Part shown: piece by piece, positions 8,847-20,359 of the stretch | Layout: every line of letters begins with the position of its first letter | Numbering within the stretch: position 1 is the first letter of the stretch | Source: an uncultured Chromatiaceae bacterium | Lineage (GTDB): Bacteria; Pseudomonadota; Gammaproteobacteria; Enterobacterales; Alteromonadaceae | Length of the DNA: 33,538 nt | Direction of reading: 5' to 3' | Assembly: GCA_946482615.1 (NCBI GenBank) | Contig: CAMLSF010000021.1 | Span: 1-33,538 of the forward strand | Notes under the pieces: generated by a model | Told to the model about the DNA's origin: nothing | Seen by the model: only the letters and a program-made list of their open reading frames with translations | Databases searched by the model: none | Position numbers and translations under genes: made by a program

Positions 8847-9740
8847 ATGTCTCACAAAAATCCTATTATTGCGGTCACTGGTTCTTCAGGTGCTGGCACC
8901 ACCACCACCATCAGTGCTTTTTCGCATATTTTCCGCAGCCTTGGTATAGACGCAGGTTTTGTCGCCGGAGATTGTTTTCACAAATACAGCAGACCGGAAA
9001 TGGATCTGGAGGTCCGTAAAGCCAAAGAACAAGGCAAACATATCAGCTACTTTGGTGCCGAAGCCAATGACTTCGCTGCTTTAGAGGCACTGTTCTCGAG
9101 TTATGCCGAAACAGGCACCGGTAAAGTACGGCAGTATTTACATACCTTTGATGAGGCTGTGCCTTATAACCAACTGCCCGGCACTTTTACCCCCTGGCAG
9201 GATCTGAGGCCCAACACAGATTTACTGTTTTATGAAGGCTTACATGGTGGCGTGGTGACAGAGCACAACAATGTAGCCCAGCATGTGGATTTGCTGATCG
9301 GCATGGTGCCTATAGTCAACTTAGAGTGGATCCAAAAAATCATCCGCGACACTTCAGAACGGGGTCATAGCCGCGAGGCTGTGATGTCGAGCATAGTACG
9401 CAGCATGGATGATTATGTGAACCAAATAACACCGCAGTTTTCCCGCACTCATATTAACTTTCAGCGTGTGCCTACTGTCGATACGTCAAACCCCTTCAGT
9501 GCCAAAGATATTCCGTCTTTAGATGAAAGCTTTGTGGTGATCCGATTCCGTGGCATTAAACATGTTGATTTCCCCTATTACCTGCAAATGATCAATGGCG
9601 CTTTTATGTCACGGGTCAATACACTGGTGGTGCCGGGAGGGAAAATGAATCTGGCGATGGAGCTGATTTTAACGCCACTGGTTGAGCAGCTGATTATTAA
9701 AAGGCGCCAGGCCAGGGGGCAGATTAACTGGCTTGAGTAG
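8847..9740 (+). CDS. prkB: Phosphoribulokinase, PrkB type
   Basis: A 297-residue P-loop kinase of the phosphoribulokinase/uridine kinase fold, close to E. coli PrkB. The nucleotide loop is TGSSGAGTTTT (11-21). It has Thr in place of the usual Walker Lys, which is normal in this family. Other signatures are RPEMDLEVRKA, HTFDEAVPYNQLPGTFTPW, LFYEGLHGG and DLLIGMVPIVNLEWIQKIIRD. The family reaction is ATP-dependent phosphorylation of ribulose 5-phosphate. The physiological role in heterotrophs without RuBisCO is uncertain; none of the other Calvin enzymes is in this window apart from rpe, which is general. AGG lies 6 bases before the ATG. In E. coli prkB neighbours yhfA, and a yhfA-like gene is close by here. 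Confidence 0.88.
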   Translation: MSHKNPIIAVTGSSGAGTTTTISAFSHIFRSLGIDAGFVAGDCFHKYSRPEMDLEVRKAKEQGKHISYFGAEANDFAALEALFSSYAETGTGKVRQYLHTFDEAVPYNQLPGTFTPWQDLRPNTDLLFYEGLHGGVVTEHNNVAQHVDLLIGMVPIVNLEWIQKIIRDTSERGHSREAVMSSIVRSMDDYVNQITPQFSRTHINFQRVPTVDTSNPFSAKDIPSLDESFVVIRFRGIKHVDFPYYLQMINGAFMSRVNTLVVPGGKMNLAMELILTPLVEQLIIKRRQARGQINWLE

Positions 9741-9745
9741 AAACT

Positions 9746-9771
9746 AGGGTCAGAGTTTTAACTCTGACCCT
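9746..9771. repeat. REP-like palindrome 1
   Basis: AGGGTCAGAGTT and its exact complement AACTCTGACCCT flank two T residues: a 12-bp perfect stem. It begins 6 bases after the prkB stop. It shares the 9-base arm GGGTCAGAG with the palindrome at 9814. It may act as a bidirectional transcription barrier between the convergent genes, though no T-tract follows. Confidence 0.75.
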
Positions 9772-9813
9772 GTTATAGAAGCCTTCCTGGCTCCTACTAC
9801 GAAGATTATATGT

Positions 9814-9837
9814 GGGTCAGAGCCAAGGCTCTGACCC
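9814..9837. repeat. REP-like palindrome 2
   Basis: GGGTCAGAGCC and GGCTCTGACCC flank AA: an 11-bp perfect stem. It ends 3 bases from the speD stop. The arm shares GGGTCAGAG with the first palindrome, but the inner two base pairs differ (CC/GG instead of TT/AA). Confidence 0.75.
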
Positions 9838-9840
9838 GGG

Positions 9841-10647
9841 TTATTCCATTTCCGGTAAGTTACGGCCGTAAAAGATTTCCCGCATTTCGCGTTTCACTTT
9901 TTTGTTGATGACTTTACGTGCAGCATCATCCAGCTCATCCACCCCGGTGCCAAACAAATAGTTGTTCAAATCGTATTCTTTGAGCATCATTTTGGTATGG
10001 AACAGGTTTTCCTGGTACACATTCACGTCCACCATCTGGAACGCATTTTTGGTCTGCTCATCCATAAAATTCTGAATCGAATGAATAGGATGGTCTATGT
10101 AGTGTTTCACACCATTGACGTCGCGGGTAAAACCACGCACCCGGTAATCTATAGTCACTATGTCTGACTCAAAGCTGTGGATCAGGAAGTTCAATGCCTT
10201 CAGTGGCGAAATCAAACCGCAGGTCGAGACTTCAATATCAGCCCGGAAAGTGCAAATACCGTCATGCGGATGCACCTCAGGATAGGTATGTACACAGATA
10301 TGACTTTTATCTAAGTGAGCCACCACTGAATCAGGCAGAGGGCCCGGATTTTCAGAGTTGTCCGGTGAGCCCTCTATCGGTTCCTCACAGACCAGAATGG
10401 TCACGCTGGCACCTTGTGGGTCGTAATCCTGCCGGGCAATATTTAAAATGTTCGCGCCTATAATATCCACCACTTCGCTGAGGATATCGGTCAGACGGTC
10501 CGCATTGTATTGCTCGTCTATATAGGAAATATATTCCTGACGGTGCTGCTCAGTCTGGGCATAACAAATATCGTAAATGCTGAAACTCAGGCTTTTGGTC
10601 AGGTTATTAAACCCATGCAGTCTTAGTTTTTCAAAAGGTTTTACCAC
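9841..10647 (-). CDS. speD: S-adenosylmethionine decarboxylase, proenzyme
   Basis: Makes decarboxylated SAM, the aminopropyl donor for spermidine. The 268-residue protein is of the E. coli type (class 1a): [37 protein letters not shown] and [32 protein letters not shown] are almost those of E. coli SpeD. The chain self-cleaves before S115 (in DKSHICV), which becomes the pyruvoyl cofactor. Start codon is GTG (10647) with GAGG 9 bases upstream. speE is not adjacent in this window. A hairpin occupies the 62-base gap to the upstream OsmC gene. Confidence 0.97.
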   Translation of the reverse strand: MVKPFEKLRLHGFNNLTKSLSFSIYDICYAQTEQHRQEYISYIDEQYNADRLTDILSEVVDIIGANILNIARQDYDPQGASVTILVCEEPIEGSPDNSENPGPLPDSVVAHLDKSHICVHTYPEVHPHDGICTFRADIEVSTCGLISPLKALNFLIHSFESDIVTIDYRVRGFTRDVNGVKHYIDHPIHSIQNFMDEQTKNAFQMVDVNVYQENLFHTKMMLKEYDLNNYLFGTGVDELDDAARKVINKKVKREMREIFYGRNLPEME

Positions 10648-10667
10648 GTATTCTTACCTCACTAGTC

Positions 10668-10699
10668 GGTGCTATAGCCCAGTATAGAACTACAGCACC
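10668..10699 (-). promoter_or_regulatory. Hairpin in the speD leader
   Basis: GGTGCTATAG (10668-10677) pairs with CTACAGCACC (10690-10699) with one mismatch around a 12-base loop. It lies between the OsmC stop and the speD GTG, about 20 bases before the start. No T-tract follows, so it is not a classic terminator; it may be an mRNA structure or a processing site. Confidence 0.4.
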
Positions 10700-10709
10700 T
10701 ATGCAATCT

Positions 10710-11138
10710 TTATTCAGCTACAGGCTGCACTTCGGATTGTTTCACACTAAAAGAATGCGTCACTTCAACACTTTGTGACAACATAATAGAAACTGAGCAG
10801 TATTTCTCTGCCGACAGGTTCACGGCTTTTTCCACATGTTTTTCGCTGACATCAAAACCTGTCACGACAAAATGCAGATGAATTTTGCTGAAGACACGGG
10901 GAATAGTTTCTACACGCTCACCAGTTAAAATCACTTCACAATCTGTGACTTGCTGCCTGGCCTTTTGCAAAATACTGACCACATCAACAGACGAACAGGC
11001 GCCCGCCGCCATCAATACCATTTCCATCGGGCTTGGTGCTGCGCTGCCTTCTTTATGAGCATCAAATACCACATTATGGCCACTGTCAGAACGACCGATA
11101 AAAGTTTGGTCACCGGCCCATTTTACGCTGGCTTGCAT
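10710..11138 (-). CDS. yhfA: OsmC-family protein, YhfA type
   Basis: A 142-residue OsmC/Ohr-fold protein. The sequence follows E. coli YhfA closely (MQASVKWAG, APSPMEMVLMAAGACSSVDVVSILQKAR, DCEVILTGER, LSAEKYCSVSIML). The two conserved cysteines of the fold, C48 and C114, are present, so a thiol-peroxidase-like activity against organic hydroperoxides is possible. YhfA itself has no firmly assigned role. AGGA lies 6 bases before the ATG. It is probably cotranscribed with speD. In E. coli crp follows yhfA; no crp is seen here. Confidence 0.9.
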   Translation of the reverse strand: MQASVKWAGDQTFIGRSDSGHNVVFDAHKEGSAAPSPMEMVLMAAGACSSVDVVSILQKARQQVTDCEVILTGERVETIPRVFSKIHLHFVVTGFDVSEKHVEKAVNLSAEKYCSVSIMLSQSVEVTHSFSVKQSEVQPVAE

Positions 11139-11207
11139 AGGAGATCCTGTTGTCCGTATTAAAGAGTGGCTATTTTACGGAAAACAGTCAGATGAGGCTA
11201 GCTTAGA

Positions 11208-11558
11208 TTAATCCATCAAAGCCGCAATAGCGGTATCAAACAGATTTTTGATCAACAAAGATATTTCCTGAATCAGCTCAGTTTGTTGAGCTGTGGCAGG
11301 TTGTTCCAGCACTGAGGCTAACACTTCCTGGAAGTCATACAATATGCCGTCGACTTCACGCACTATCAGGCTGCGATGGTTCATTTCCAGTTCGGTATGC
11401 TGAGTACAGAGCTGAATAATTTGTTCTGCGATAGACTCTTCCAGCACTTCACCCAGAGTTTTAGCACCAGAGACAACTGGACCACGTTGTTCAAACAACG
11501 ACAAATTCTCAGTCAGAAACTGGATCAGATGCTCATAGCCGGGTTTATCAGTTACCAT
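11208..11558 (-). CDS. DUF3802-like conserved protein
   Basis: A protein of 116 residues, mostly helical and acidic. I start it at the ATG at 11558 (MVTDKPGYEHLIQFLTENLSLFE), because this is where DUF3802 proteins of Vibrio and Shewanella begin as I recall them. The 43 residues further upstream in the same frame are Cys-rich and look non-coding. Conserved-looking segments are EQIIQLCTQHTELEMNHRSLIVREVDGILYDFQEVLASVL and LIKNLFDTAI. No enzyme motif, signal peptide or membrane segment is seen. The function is unknown. It lies between astD and the OsmC gene on the same strand, cut off from astD by a terminator. Confidence 0.7.
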   Translation of the reverse strand: MVTDKPGYEHLIQFLTENLSLFEQRGPVVSGAKTLGEVLEESIAEQIIQLCTQHTELEMNHRSLIVREVDGILYDFQEVLASVLEQPATAQQTELIQEISLLIKNLFDTAIAALMD

Positions 11559-11670
11559 ACAAAAAGGACACCTATAGTGCACAACGCAGAAATTCAACCC
11601 TCTGAGCATGGCACAAAAGCCCAGACAAGTTGTAGTTAAGTGAGTGTCATTTAAGCAAATTTTATTTGAT

Positions 11671-11697
11671 AAAACAAATCGGGGCATAACCCCGATT
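11671..11697 (-). terminator. Intrinsic terminator after astD
   Basis: On the minus strand AATCGGGG pairs with CCCCGATT around a 5-base loop and is followed by TGTTTTAT. It lies 33 bases after the astD stop and ends the argD-astA-astD unit. Confidence 0.8.
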
Positions 11698-11729
11698 AAA
11701 ATAAAACTAAAAAACAGCTTTTGCCGGGA

Positions 11730-14238
<2,509 letters not shown>

Positions 14239-14267
14239 AGTCGCTTACTCCAGTTAATTTGCTTCAG

Positions 14268-14287
14268 AGCGCCTTTTAAAAGGCGCT
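14268..14287. repeat. Perfect 20-base palindrome between argD and astA
   Basis: AGCGCCTTTT followed by AAAAGGCGCT, a perfect 20-base palindrome. In the direction of argD-astA transcription no T-tract follows. On the plus strand T-rich sequence follows (TTTTT, then TTTTTTT), but no plus-strand gene ends here. It could be a partial terminator or an mRNA-processing hairpin that separates argD from astA expression. Confidence 0.55.
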
Positions 14288-14344
14288 TCAATTTTTGCTT
14301 TATTTTTTTATTGTATAAAGTTAGACAAGGTCAACAGGCAAAAT

Positions 14345-15694
<1,350 letters not shown>

Positions 15695-15742
15695 CTAAAA
15701 GCCTTGAAAAATAAGGCTTTCAGATAGTTTTGCATAGGATGT

Positions 15743-15758
15743 GAATAACTAGTTATTC
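15743..15758. promoter_or_regulatory. Perfect 16-base palindrome upstream of argD, possible operator
   Basis: GAATAACTAGTTATTC is its own complement and lies about 180 bases before the argD start. The half-sites GAATAA/TTATTC recall ARG boxes, but the spacing (8 bases between GAAT and ATTC) differs from the 4 expected in the box, so the regulator is unknown. Confidence 0.4.
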
Positions 15759-15770
15759 GCTCAACTGAGG

Positions 15771-15824
15771 AAACAGAGCAGAAAAACGTCGAGCAACGAA
15801 TGGCCCAGCTGATCTGCTCTGTTT
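15771..15824. terminator. Long inverted repeat, possible terminator of the HDOD gene
   Basis: AAACAGAGCAGA and TCTGCTCTGTTT form a 12-bp perfect stem across a 30-base loop. On plus the right arm runs on to six T residues in all; on minus, downstream of the HDOD gene, only three T residues follow. The large loop and the strand of the better T-tract make the terminator reading tentative. Confidence 0.4.
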
Positions 15825-15885
15825 TTTAGCACAACAGAAGCACTGTTGAAAAAAACTGCATGTTTATTGACTAATTTTTTTGAAA

Positions 15886-17001
15886 TTATTCAAAAGAAAG
15901 CTTTTTCAGGTCCAGCGCGGATAACATTTTGCGCATTTCATTGTGCACCCCCGCATCATTCAGGGCTTTATTGGCATCATCCACCTCCAGACGCTGCTCC
16001 TGAATTAAAAACTTCACCTGCACATAAGTGTCGGCTTGTTTCACAACACGGGTTAAATCCATACAGCTGCTCAGTGGGGTTTCATCCACTATCTGATCCA
16101 GAATGGCAGCCAGCGGCATACGTTTCAATTGCCAGCGGGCGATCAAATCAGCACTGATGATACCAGCGAACTCTTCGATACTGCTGGACAAGAAACCGGC
16201 ATCGGCGTCTAACGCTTCCAGAGCATCAGTCAGCTCATTATCACGGGCATCACGGGCCCGCAACAATTCGGTACGCTTGACCTGAGCATAACTACGCAGG
16301 TAATTGCGGATCACCACCATATGCCCCATGGTCTGGAACATCGCAGCGCAAAAGGCGACAAAACCATTCAGGCCTTGTGAGTCCGCAATAGCACGAGCGG
16401 CAATGGCCGTAGCCAGAGAGTAATCCCAGATTTTTACCTTAAACTGCACAAAAGGTTCAGTGGAATGCGGAATGCAGTGCCGAAACGCGTAAACAGGCAC
16501 CAGTGACTGCAGGGCTTCTACCCCTAAAAAACGCAGCGCTGTTTTAATGTCTTTGACCAGATTGCCTGAGCTGGTTTTATTACGGTAACGGGGCTGATTG
16601 ACTAAACGCAGTACATCTTCTTTTAACCATTCCACATTGCTGATCAGCGGATCCAATTGGTTTAAAGTCACGGCTTTTGCACTTAAAGCATCAATAAGTG
16701 CCGGAAAATTTGGACCTAAATCAAACAGGGAGCTGCTGATCACTTCAATACTGCTCAAACGCTGCATCAGCTCCTGTGCAACTTCGTCGTGTAAATGGGC
16801 CTGAGTGAAGTCGAGGAATATTTTTTTTGCGTTTTCACCGGACTGACGGGCCTCCAGAGCCTTACGTTCCACTTCCAGCATTTGACGATTGCTTGTCTCT
16901 TGCTGCTGGTTTTTTAAATAACGTAAGCGCTTCTGATTCGGGTCAACACCAATCAGATTATCTATAAACAGTTGCTCCAGTGAGGAGGAAGACAAAGACA
17001 T
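15886..17001 (-). CDS. HDOD-domain protein
   Basis: A 371-residue cytosolic protein with no signal or membrane segment. Residues about 20-60 are charged and helical, probably a coiled coil (RYLKNQQQETSNRQMLEVERKALEARQ). From about 70 to 300 it resembles the HDOD domain: FPALIDALSAKAVTLNQLDPLISNVEWLKEDVLRLVNQPRY, then IKTALRFLGVEALQSLVPVYAF and WDYSLATAIAARAIADSQGLNGFVAFCAAMFQTMGHMVV. HDOD lacks the full HD metal site; such proteins act as signalling adaptors without proven hydrolase activity. It follows pabA by 30 bases and is probably cotranscribed with it. Partner and signal are unknown. Confidence 0.85.
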   Translation of the reverse strand: MSLSSSSLEQLFIDNLIGVDPNQKRLRYLKNQQQETSNRQMLEVERKALEARQSGENAKKIFLDFTQAHLHDEVAQELMQRLSSIEVISSSLFDLGPNFPALIDALSAKAVTLNQLDPLISNVEWLKEDVLRLVNQPRYRNKTSSGNLVKDIKTALRFLGVEALQSLVPVYAFRHCIPHSTEPFVQFKVKIWDYSLATAIAARAIADSQGLNGFVAFCAAMFQTMGHMVVIRNYLRSYAQVKRTELLRARDARDNELTDALEALDADAGFLSSSIEEFAGIISADLIARWQLKRMPLAAILDQIVDETPLSSCMDLTRVVKQADTYVQVKFLIQEQRLEVDDANKALNDAGVHNEMRKMLSALDLKKLSFE

Positions 17002-17031
17002 AACTACCCTTTACTCTTGTGTGTACACAGC

Positions 17032-17628
17032 TTATTTATCATTATTGTTCAGGCCTTTGCACAATGTCAGAAAATTCTGTAATAACTGATGTCCTTGCTC
17101 AGTTAAAATCGCCTCTGGATGGAATTGCACTCCGTACAAGGGCAATTTTTTATGTGACAACGCCATAATTTCCGGCTCATCGGCTTCAGTCCAGGCTTCA
17201 ATACTAAACTCATCCGGCAGCGACTCTTTTTCCACTATTAACGAGTGGTAGCGCGTCACACTCAATGGATTATTCAAGCCTTCAAATAACCCCCTCTGCC
17301 GGTGTTTAATCAGGGAGTTTTTACCATGCATCACGGTTTTCGCCCGCACCACTTTGGCTCCAAACACCTGAGCTATCGCCTGATGACCTAAACAAACCCC
17401 CAGTATCGGTATTTGTCCGGCGAAATGCTGAATAGCAGCGAGCGAAATGCCCGCCTGATCAGGACTGCATGGACCAGGTGATATCACCAGACTGGAAGGC
17501 CGGATGGCTGCTATTTGTGTCAGGCTGATTTCATCATTACGACGCACCAGTACCTGCTCACCCAATTCAGCAAAATACTGAACTAAATTGTAGGTAAAAG
17601 AGTCGTAATTATCTATCAATAAAATCAT
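17032..17628 (-). CDS. pabA: Aminodeoxychorismate/anthranilate synthase glutaminase subunit
   Basis: Class I glutamine amidotransferase that releases ammonia from glutamine for PabB (folate) or TrpE (tryptophan). The 198-residue protein has the oxyanion region [13 protein letters not shown] (48-60), the nucleophile C79 in GVCLGHQA, the MHGKNS segment and the catalytic His-Glu pair in [14 protein letters not shown]. No trpE or pabB is adjacent. The E. coli neighbourhood (pabA next to argD) favours the PabA name, but a dual-function subunit is possible. An ATG at 17628 follows GGATTGTT. Confidence 0.9.
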   Translation of the reverse strand: MILLIDNYDSFTYNLVQYFAELGEQVLVRRNDEISLTQIAAIRPSSLVISPGPCSPDQAGISLAAIQHFAGQIPILGVCLGHQAIAQVFGAKVVRAKTVMHGKNSLIKHRQRGLFEGLNNPLSVTRYHSLIVEKESLPDEFSIEAWTEADEPEIMALSHKKLPLYGVQFHPEAILTEQGHQLLQNFLTLCKGLNNNDK

Positions 17629-17663
17629 AACAATCCGGCTTTTACAGCATTATTATCAATCAA

Positions 17664-17783
17664 ACCCTAAGTAAGTGAAGTTGCAGGGAGGCGACAAAGG
17701 ATCGAGGCCCCGGGAACATAGTTGTCCTGTGTGACTGGGGCAAGGACACGAAGTCAACAAAGCTGCGGCTTCAAGTACAACGG
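17664..17783 (-). repeat. Long copy of the dispersed imperfect-palindrome element
   Basis: On the minus strand it starts CCGTTGTACTTGAAGCCGCAG and ends CTGCAACTTCACTTACTTAGGGT. The ends are an imperfect inverted repeat of about 16 bases with four mismatches, and the middle contains CCCC/GGGG blocks that could extend the hairpin. The same two ends enclose a much shorter interior at 5891-5945. It begins 2 bases after the trpS stop and fills most of the gap to pabA. Confidence 0.72.
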
Positions 17784-17785
17784 CT

Positions 17786-18817
17786 TTACGTTGGTAAAAC
17801 AAAACCTACAGCGTCGTAGACTTTTTCCAGCGTGATTGCTGCACGGGCTCTGGCCTCTGTTGCACCTTGTTTTAAGACCTGGTTCATCAGGCTCTGATCC
17901 TGACGGATTTCATGGAATTTAGCCTGCACAGGTTCTAATAACGCAATCACAGCATCCGCCACATCAGCTTTTAAGTGACCATACATTTTGCCTTCATACT
18001 CGGCGACCAGACTGTCAATCGGCTTACCTGTAACACCACTTAAAATACTGAGCAGATTGGCGACACCGGCTTTATTTTCCAGATCATAGGCCACTCGAGG
18101 TGGGTCTTCTGAATCTGTCATGGCCTTTTTAAACTTTTTGCTGATCATCTTTGGATCTTCCAGCAAACCAACAAAATTCCAAGGGTTCTCATCCGATTTG
18201 GACATCTTTTTCGTGGGTTCCTGCAAACTCATCACCCGTGCCGCTACGCCCGGAATATAAGGTTCCGGCACAGTAAAAATGTCACCATGCAGCGCATTAA
18301 AACGTGTGGCGATGTCGCGGGCCAGCTCCAGGTGTTGCTTCTGATCATGACCAACCGGGATTTGATGGGCGTTATACACCAGAATATCGGCCGCCATCAG
18401 CACAGGGTAAGTAAATAAACCCGCATTGACGTTGTTGCTGTGACGTTCAGATTTATCTTTAAATTGCGTCATACGACTGAGTTCACCAAACTGGGTGTAG
18501 CAATTTAAAATCCAGTTCAGTTGGCTGTGCTCCGGCACATGAGATTGCATAAAGACACTGGAGCGGTTTGGATCTATGCCGCAGGCCAGATACAAGGCCA
18601 GACTGTCCAGCGACGCATTGCGCAGTGCTACAGGATCCTGACGCACAGTGATGGCATGCAAATCCACGATACAGTACAAACAATCGTAGTCGTCCTGCAT
18701 CCTGTCCCACTGGCGCAAAGCTCCCAGATAATTGCCTATGGTGAGCTGGCCTGAAGGCTGAGCACCACTTAAGACTATAGGTTTTGCTTTTGGCATCATG
18801 GATTTTGACTCTGACAT
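17786..18817 (-). CDS. trpS: Tryptophanyl-tRNA synthetase
   Basis: Class Ic aminoacyl-tRNA synthetase charging tRNA-Trp with tryptophan and ATP. The 343-residue protein has the first signature [21 protein letters not shown] (TIGN at 26-29 in place of HIGH), [32 protein letters not shown] and the KMSKS loop at 204-208. The ATG directly abuts the TAG of gph (TAGATG), and AGGA lies 7 bases upstream inside gph. A second ATG at residue 7 is a possible alternative. It is the third gene of rpe-gph-trpS, as in E. coli. Confidence 0.98.
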   Translation of the reverse strand: MSESKSMMPKAKPIVLSGAQPSGQLTIGNYLGALRQWDRMQDDYDCLYCIVDLHAITVRQDPVALRNASLDSLALYLACGIDPNRSSVFMQSHVPEHSQLNWILNCYTQFGELSRMTQFKDKSERHSNNVNAGLFTYPVLMAADILVYNAHQIPVGHDQKQHLELARDIATRFNALHGDIFTVPEPYIPGVAARVMSLQEPTKKMSKSDENPWNFVGLLEDPKMISKKFKKAMTDSEDPPRVAYDLENKAGVANLLSILSGVTGKPIDSLVAEYEGKMYGHLKADVADAVIALLEPVQAKFHEIRQDQSLMNQVLKQGATEARARAAITLEKVYDAVGFVLPT

Positions 18818-19501
18818 CTATCTTTCCTGTTCTAAACTACAAATGGCATCCGGCAGCAGAGAAAAACACTCCAACACCAGATCCGGCTGACTATGCGCAA
18901 TGGATTGGCCGTGATTATACCCGTAGCTCAGCGCAATAACAGGCATACCTGCGGCACGGGCAGCAAATATATCGTTTTCGGAATCCCCCACCAACAAAAT
19001 ATCTTCAGGCAACAGCTGTTGCTGTTTGGTCAGCGCACGCAGCATATCGGGTTCAGGTTTGGCTTTAGCCACATCATCAGCACACCAGACGGCTTTAAAA
19101 AAGTGCCCAATACCTAAATGCTGTAACAAAGGTTCTGTGAATTGCCGGGGTTTGTTGGTCACGACAGCCAAGGGATAACGCTGACTTAATTGGGCTAACA
19201 CTTCAGGCACCTGATCAAAAAGGCGGGTCGCTGAACCATTACTTTGTTGGTAAAAACCGATAAATAACTGCTGCGCCAGTTCAAACTCCTCTGTATCCTC
19301 CAGTTCAGGATAGAGCTCAGCTGTTAAAGCTCTTTTAATCAGCATCGCCATCCCATTACCAAGCCAATGCTGAACTTGCGTCAGACTGACCTGCTTTTTA
19401 CCGAGCTTTGCCATCATCTGATTTAAGGCGGGTAAAATATCTGGGGCACTGTCGACTAAAGTGCCATCTAAATCAAAAGCTATACACTGAAAAAGTCGCA
19501 C
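18818..19501 (-). CDS. gph: Phosphoglycolate phosphatase
   Basis: HAD-superfamily phosphatase that removes phosphate from 2-phosphoglycolate, including that formed during repair of oxidative 3' DNA ends. The 227-residue protein shows the HAD motifs: FDLDGTLVDSAPD (nucleophile D9), VVTNKPRQF (Thr/Asn of motif II), a conserved Lys in AKPEPDML and GDSENDIFAARAAGM (motif IV). It starts at GTG (19501), which overlaps the rpe stop by one base (TAGTG). The GTG start and the overlap suggest translational coupling to rpe. Confidence 0.95.
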   Translation of the reverse strand: MRLFQCIAFDLDGTLVDSAPDILPALNQMMAKLGKKQVSLTQVQHWLGNGMAMLIKRALTAELYPELEDTEEFELAQQLFIGFYQQSNGSATRLFDQVPEVLAQLSQRYPLAVVTNKPRQFTEPLLQHLGIGHFFKAVWCADDVAKAKPEPDMLRALTKQQQLLPEDILLVGDSENDIFAARAAGMPVIALSYGYNHGQSIAHSQPDLVLECFSLLPDAICSLEQER

Positions 19502-20175
19502 TACTTCACTCCGGCCAGTTCAGCTCTCATTTCATCTATCACTTTTTGGTAGTCGCTTTGGCTGAAAATAGCTGAGCCCGCGACAAAAGTATCTGCACCA
19601 GCTTCGGCTATCTCACGAATATTCTCAACCTTGACACCACCATCAATTTCCAGACGGATAGGCAGACCACTTTGATCGATGATCTGACGGGCTTGTTGCA
19701 GTTTTTTTAAGCTTGCCGGAATAAAAGACTGACCGCCAAAACCCGGATTGACCGACATCAACAGCACTAAGTCCACTTTATCCAGCACATAGTCTAAGTA
19801 GGTCAGTGGCGTCGCCGGATTAAACACCAGACCAGCTTTACAGCCATGCTGACGGATCAGCTGTAAAGTGCGGTCAACATGCCTCGACGCTTCCGGATGA
19901 AAGCTAATAATAGAAGCGCCGGCTGCTGCAAAAGCAGGTACCAGGCTGTCCACATTCTCAACCATCAGATGCACATCCACCGGGGCAGTCACGCCATAAT
20001 GGCGTAAGGCGCTGCAAATCATAGGGCCAAAAGTTAGATTCGGCACATAGTGATTGTCCATCACATCAAAATGCACTATGTCTGCGCCTGCTGTTAAAAC
20101 ACGGCTGACATCTTCGCCCAGACGGGCTAAATCTGCAGATAAAATTGACGGTGCAATCCAATTCGGTTGACGCAT
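19501..20175 (-). CDS. rpe: Ribulose-phosphate 3-epimerase
   Basis: TIM-barrel metalloenzyme interconverting ribulose 5-phosphate and xylulose 5-phosphate in the pentose phosphate pathway. The 224-residue protein shows [14 protein letters not shown], the metal ligands in [17 protein letters not shown] (H35, D37) and DVHLMVEN (H69), VNPGFGGQ and the catalytic LEIDGGV. GGAG lies 5 bases before the ATG. It is the first gene of rpe-gph-trpS. Its leader contains a terminator-like hairpin inside a small putative ORF. Confidence 0.98.
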   Translation of the reverse strand: MRQPNWIAPSILSADLARLGEDVSRVLTAGADIVHFDVMDNHYVPNLTFGPMICSALRHYGVTAPVDVHLMVENVDSLVPAFAAAGASIISFHPEASRHVDRTLQLIRQHGCKAGLVFNPATPLTYLDYVLDKVDLVLLMSVNPGFGGQSFIPASLKKLQQARQIIDQSGLPIRLEIDGGVKVENIREIAEAGADTFVAGSAIFSQSDYQKVIDEMRAELAGVK

Positions 20176-20228
20176 CTGATCTCCAAAAAGTAATTGTGGT
20201 GAAGCAAGGCCAAGACTTTACTGAATCA

Positions 20229-20309
20229 TCAGGAAAAAATCATCTTTAGCTGCAAACTGACCTTGCACGCAAAAAAGGCAACAATGCACCATTGTTGCGC
20301 ACAATTCAT
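20229..20309 (-). CDS. Putative 26-residue leader ORF upstream of rpe
   Basis: On minus, an ATG at 20309 is preceded by ACAAGG with a 4-base gap, and the frame runs 26 codons to a TGA at 20231-20229. The peptide starts MNCAQQWCIVAFF: one Trp codon and two Cys codons within the first eight residues, with a third Cys further on. Codons 4-11 overlap exactly the hairpin at 20278-20298. It could be a leader peptide of an attenuator or a chance frame; the short spacing of the Shine-Dalgarno and the single Trp codon keep confidence low. Confidence 0.3.
   Translation of the reverse strand: MNCAQQWCIVAFFACKVSLQLKMIFS
20271..20298 (-). terminator. Terminator-like hairpin in the rpe-gph-trpS leader
   Basis: On minus, GCAACAATG and CATTGTTGC form a 9-bp perfect stem with a three-base loop, followed by C and six T residues. 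It points toward rpe and lies about 100 bases before its ATG. No minus-strand gene lies between it and the divergent porin gene, so it cannot end an upstream gene. It is either a leader attenuator or, read as DNA, a 21-base symmetric operator between rpe and the porin. Confidence 0.6.
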
Positions 20310-20353
20310 AAAACCTTGTCATACTATTTAAATATCCGATTGATTTAATTGAA

Positions 20354-20359
20354 TATAAT
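20354..20359 (+). promoter_or_regulatory. Candidate -10 element of the TorF-like gene
   Basis: A consensus TATAAT lies 58 bases before the ATG at 20417, in an AT-rich tract. No good -35 is seen at 16-18 bases, so the promoter may need an activator. Confidence 0.35.

Noticed and set aside
11559..11687. N-terminal extension of the DUF3802-like gene
   Set aside because: The extra 43 residues are Cys-rich, overlap the region after the astD terminator and do not match the remembered family start.
15743..15758. Palindrome read as an ArgR ARG box
   Set aside because: The GAAT and ATTC halves are 8 bases apart instead of 4, so it does not match the box; kept only as an unassigned operator candidate.
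15846..16157. 103-residue open frame on plus across the HDOD gene's 3' end
   Set aside because: It is antisense to a well-supported gene, has unnatural Pro/His/Ser-rich composition and no recognisable motif.
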